From: Pseudomonadota bacterium
Lineage (GTDB): Bacteria > Desulfobacterota > Desulfobulbia > Desulfobulbales > SURF-16
Assembly (NCBI GenBank): GCA_018816555.1
Contig: JAHIVT010000145.1
Location: forward strand, 1-64,000
DNA length: 64,000 bases
Reading direction: 5' to 3'
Below the pieces are notes generated by a model, which did not search any database, was not told the origin of the DNA, and saw only the letters and a program-made list of their open reading frames with translations. The position numbers and the translations under genes were made by a program. Of the stretch, positions 62,850 to 64,000 are shown one piece after another; positions within the stretch are counted from its first letter, which is position 1; each line of letters opens with the position of its first letter.

Positions 62850-64000
62850 TCACTCCCGGGCCGACTCCAAACGCTTGCGCCGGTCATCAAAACGCTCGGC
62901 AGAGACCACGGCTATTTCCTGGCTGCCGATCTTGCGGTTTTGATAATAAAACTCCACTATCCAGGAACCCTGCGGGGGCTCGCTGTCATCGGTGAAACTG
63001 TATGATGCCACCTGGCGCCGGCAATAACCGGCGCTGACTGATTCGACGCCAACCACCTTTTTCTGCGGATTCAGCCATTTGATGGTGACCGGGATCTCCT
63101 GGTTGCCCGGCATGAAATTGACCGAGTACAGCACTCCCATGACAGTCCCTTTCAGCGCCGGCACCCCTGCCTCTCCTGAGGCAAACATGCGATGCTTCAC
63201 CAGATTTGCCTCAATTTCACTTAAGCCCACAAAGGCGGCGTTCAAATCCTGCTTATCTTTAAATGGTTGCCGGATCACGCCGGAATGTTCCATTTTAAGT
63301 CCCCAGATCTTGACCGCCCTGCCCTTCTCAGCGGCCGGCAGGTCGTCAGCCGCATCTGTTACCGCCACCGCCGCCCCTCCACCGGCAAACGGCTGCTCTC
63401 CCCCCCCCTGCTCCGCGACTTTCCGCAGCTCACCGCTATCGGCATTTCTGGCCCTGTCCAGATTCTTGGCGTTATGCATGTCAGCATTGGACAGCACAAC
63501 CTTGTCGAGATTGGCTCGATTGAGGTCGGCATCGGTGAATATGGCATCTTTTACCTCAGCTTCGGTCAGGTTGGCATCGGTGAGATTGGCCCAACGGAAA
63601 TCAGCCTTGCCCAGATTGGACTTGGTCAGATCCGCCTTGGTCAGATCCGCATTGGAAAAATCCACATAACGCAGATCCGCATAGGACATCTTGGCATTGG
63701 TCAGATTGGCGTTGCTCAAATCAAAACGGGTAAAGCGGATATCGTTGAGCAGCACGGAACTGAAGGTTCTGATATTCATGCTGAAACTGCTGGAAAGATT
63801 GATACCGGTGAGATTGGCCCCTTTCAGGTCGGCATTGGTCAGGTCGGCACTGGTCAGATCACTGTTGGTGAGATCGGCATTGTTCAGATAGGCATTCTGC
63901 AGATTCGTCTGGTTCAGCAGTGCCTCCTGCAGGGAGGCATCGGTCAAATTGGCCTGGCTCAGATTGGCCTGACTCAAGTCCGCCTTGCCCAGGTTGCTGC
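62850..64000 (-). CDS. pentapeptide-repeat protein with C-terminal beta domain, 5' end outside the window
   Basis: Only the last 383 codons are visible; the frame is still open at base 64000. Residues up to about 185 are A(D/N)Lxx pentapeptides (NLTDANLTEAEVKDAIFTD) that form a right-handed four-sided beta helix. A Gly/Ala-rich linker leads to a ~150-residue C-terminal beta-sandwich (VIRQPFKDKQDLNAAFVGLS; PQGSWIVEFYYQNRKIGSQE) that I do not recognise and that looks like an Ig-type binding module. Whether a signal peptide precedes it cannot be seen. Pentapeptide proteins act as DNA mimics or structural spacers; the extra domain argues for the latter. The stop codon lies 44 bp after the convergent actin-fold gene. 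Confidence 0.85.
   Translation of the reverse strand, partial: SNLGKADLSQANLSQANLTDASLQEALLNQTNLQNAYLNNADLTNSDLTSADLTNADLKGANLTGINLSSSFSMNIRTFSSVLLNDIRFTRFDLSNANLTNAKMSYADLRYVDFSNADLTKADLTKSNLGKADFRWANLTDANLTEAEVKDAIFTDADLNRANLDKVVLSNADMHNAKNLDRARNADSGELRKVAEQGGGEQPFAGGGAAVAVTDAADDLPAAEKGRAVKIWGLKMEHSGVIRQPFKDKQDLNAAFVGLSEIEANLVKHRMFASGEAGVPALKGTVMGVLYSVNFMPGNQEIPVTIKWLNPQKKVVGVESVSAGYCRRQVASYSFTDDSEPPQGSWIVEFYYQNRKIGSQEIAVVSAERFDDRRKRLESARE

Noticed and set aside
1-64000. Insertion sequence, prophage, tRNA or rRNA genes
   Set aside because: No transposase, integrase, phage structural gene or RNA gene pattern recognised.

Overview
The window looks like a chromosomal segment of an anaerobic, metal- or electrode-respiring Desulfobacterota (former Deltaproteobacteria), perhaps near Desulfobulbales or Desulfuromonadales. 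This rests on gene content: ten multihaem c-type cytochromes with 104 CXXCH sites plus two CX5CH sites, an NrfD-type quinol oxidoreductase, many PAS histidine kinases, sigma54 activators with -24/-12 promoters, RegB/RegA, and no sign of phage, plasmid, IS, CRISPR, tRNA or rRNA. The taxonomic call is inference.
Layout. 1-8140: sigma54-type two-component genes (end of an activator, a sensor without output domain, two PAS kinases, an activator). 8141-14036: a sigma54-driven small membrane protein, ftsH, and a pentahaem cytochrome/FeS/NrfD complex behind a sigma54 promoter with three palindromes. 14037-15896: another kinase. 15889-31161 (all minus strand): the centrepiece, a probable cytochrome-nanowire and outer-membrane conduit cluster. 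It has two OmcS-like cytochromes, a 26-haem lipoprotein, a 16-haem protein, a two-parvulin chaperone, three CsgG-like proteins, a large beta-barrel with a discoidin-like insert, an NHL propeller and a YVTN lipoprotein. 31162-35680: a kinase-like protein that lost its phospho-acceptor His, TusA, and RegB/RegA. 35687-38258: NHL propeller and 10-haem cytochrome. 38679-44532: PilZ protein, octahaem and pentahaem cytochromes, HAMP stub and two tandem dodecahaem cytochromes. 44951-51559: kinase, sigma54 activator, porin, phosphate-binding-like protein and a degenerate GGDEF protein. 51560-55690: exported proteins, a TPR membrane protein and repeats. 55691-64000: AsmA, HrpA, an actin-fold protein and a pentapeptide-repeat protein cut by the window end.
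How it may work (inference): quinol electrons enter periplasmic cytochromes through the NrfD-type complex, pass to the large multihaem carriers, cross the outer membrane at the beta-barrel/lipoprotein assembly and leave on OmcS-like filaments. Five intergenic regions carry a GCGGC-AAATT-GCCGC-like palindrome that fits the RegA/PrrA half-site pattern. They lie upstream of one OmcS-like gene (two sites), of regBA/tusA, of the PilZ gene and of an exported protein (double site). This suggests that redox-responsive RegBA controls part of this apparatus.
A ~110-bp intergenic repeat occurs three times (17.4, 25.0 and 51.9 kb), always in the same orientation.
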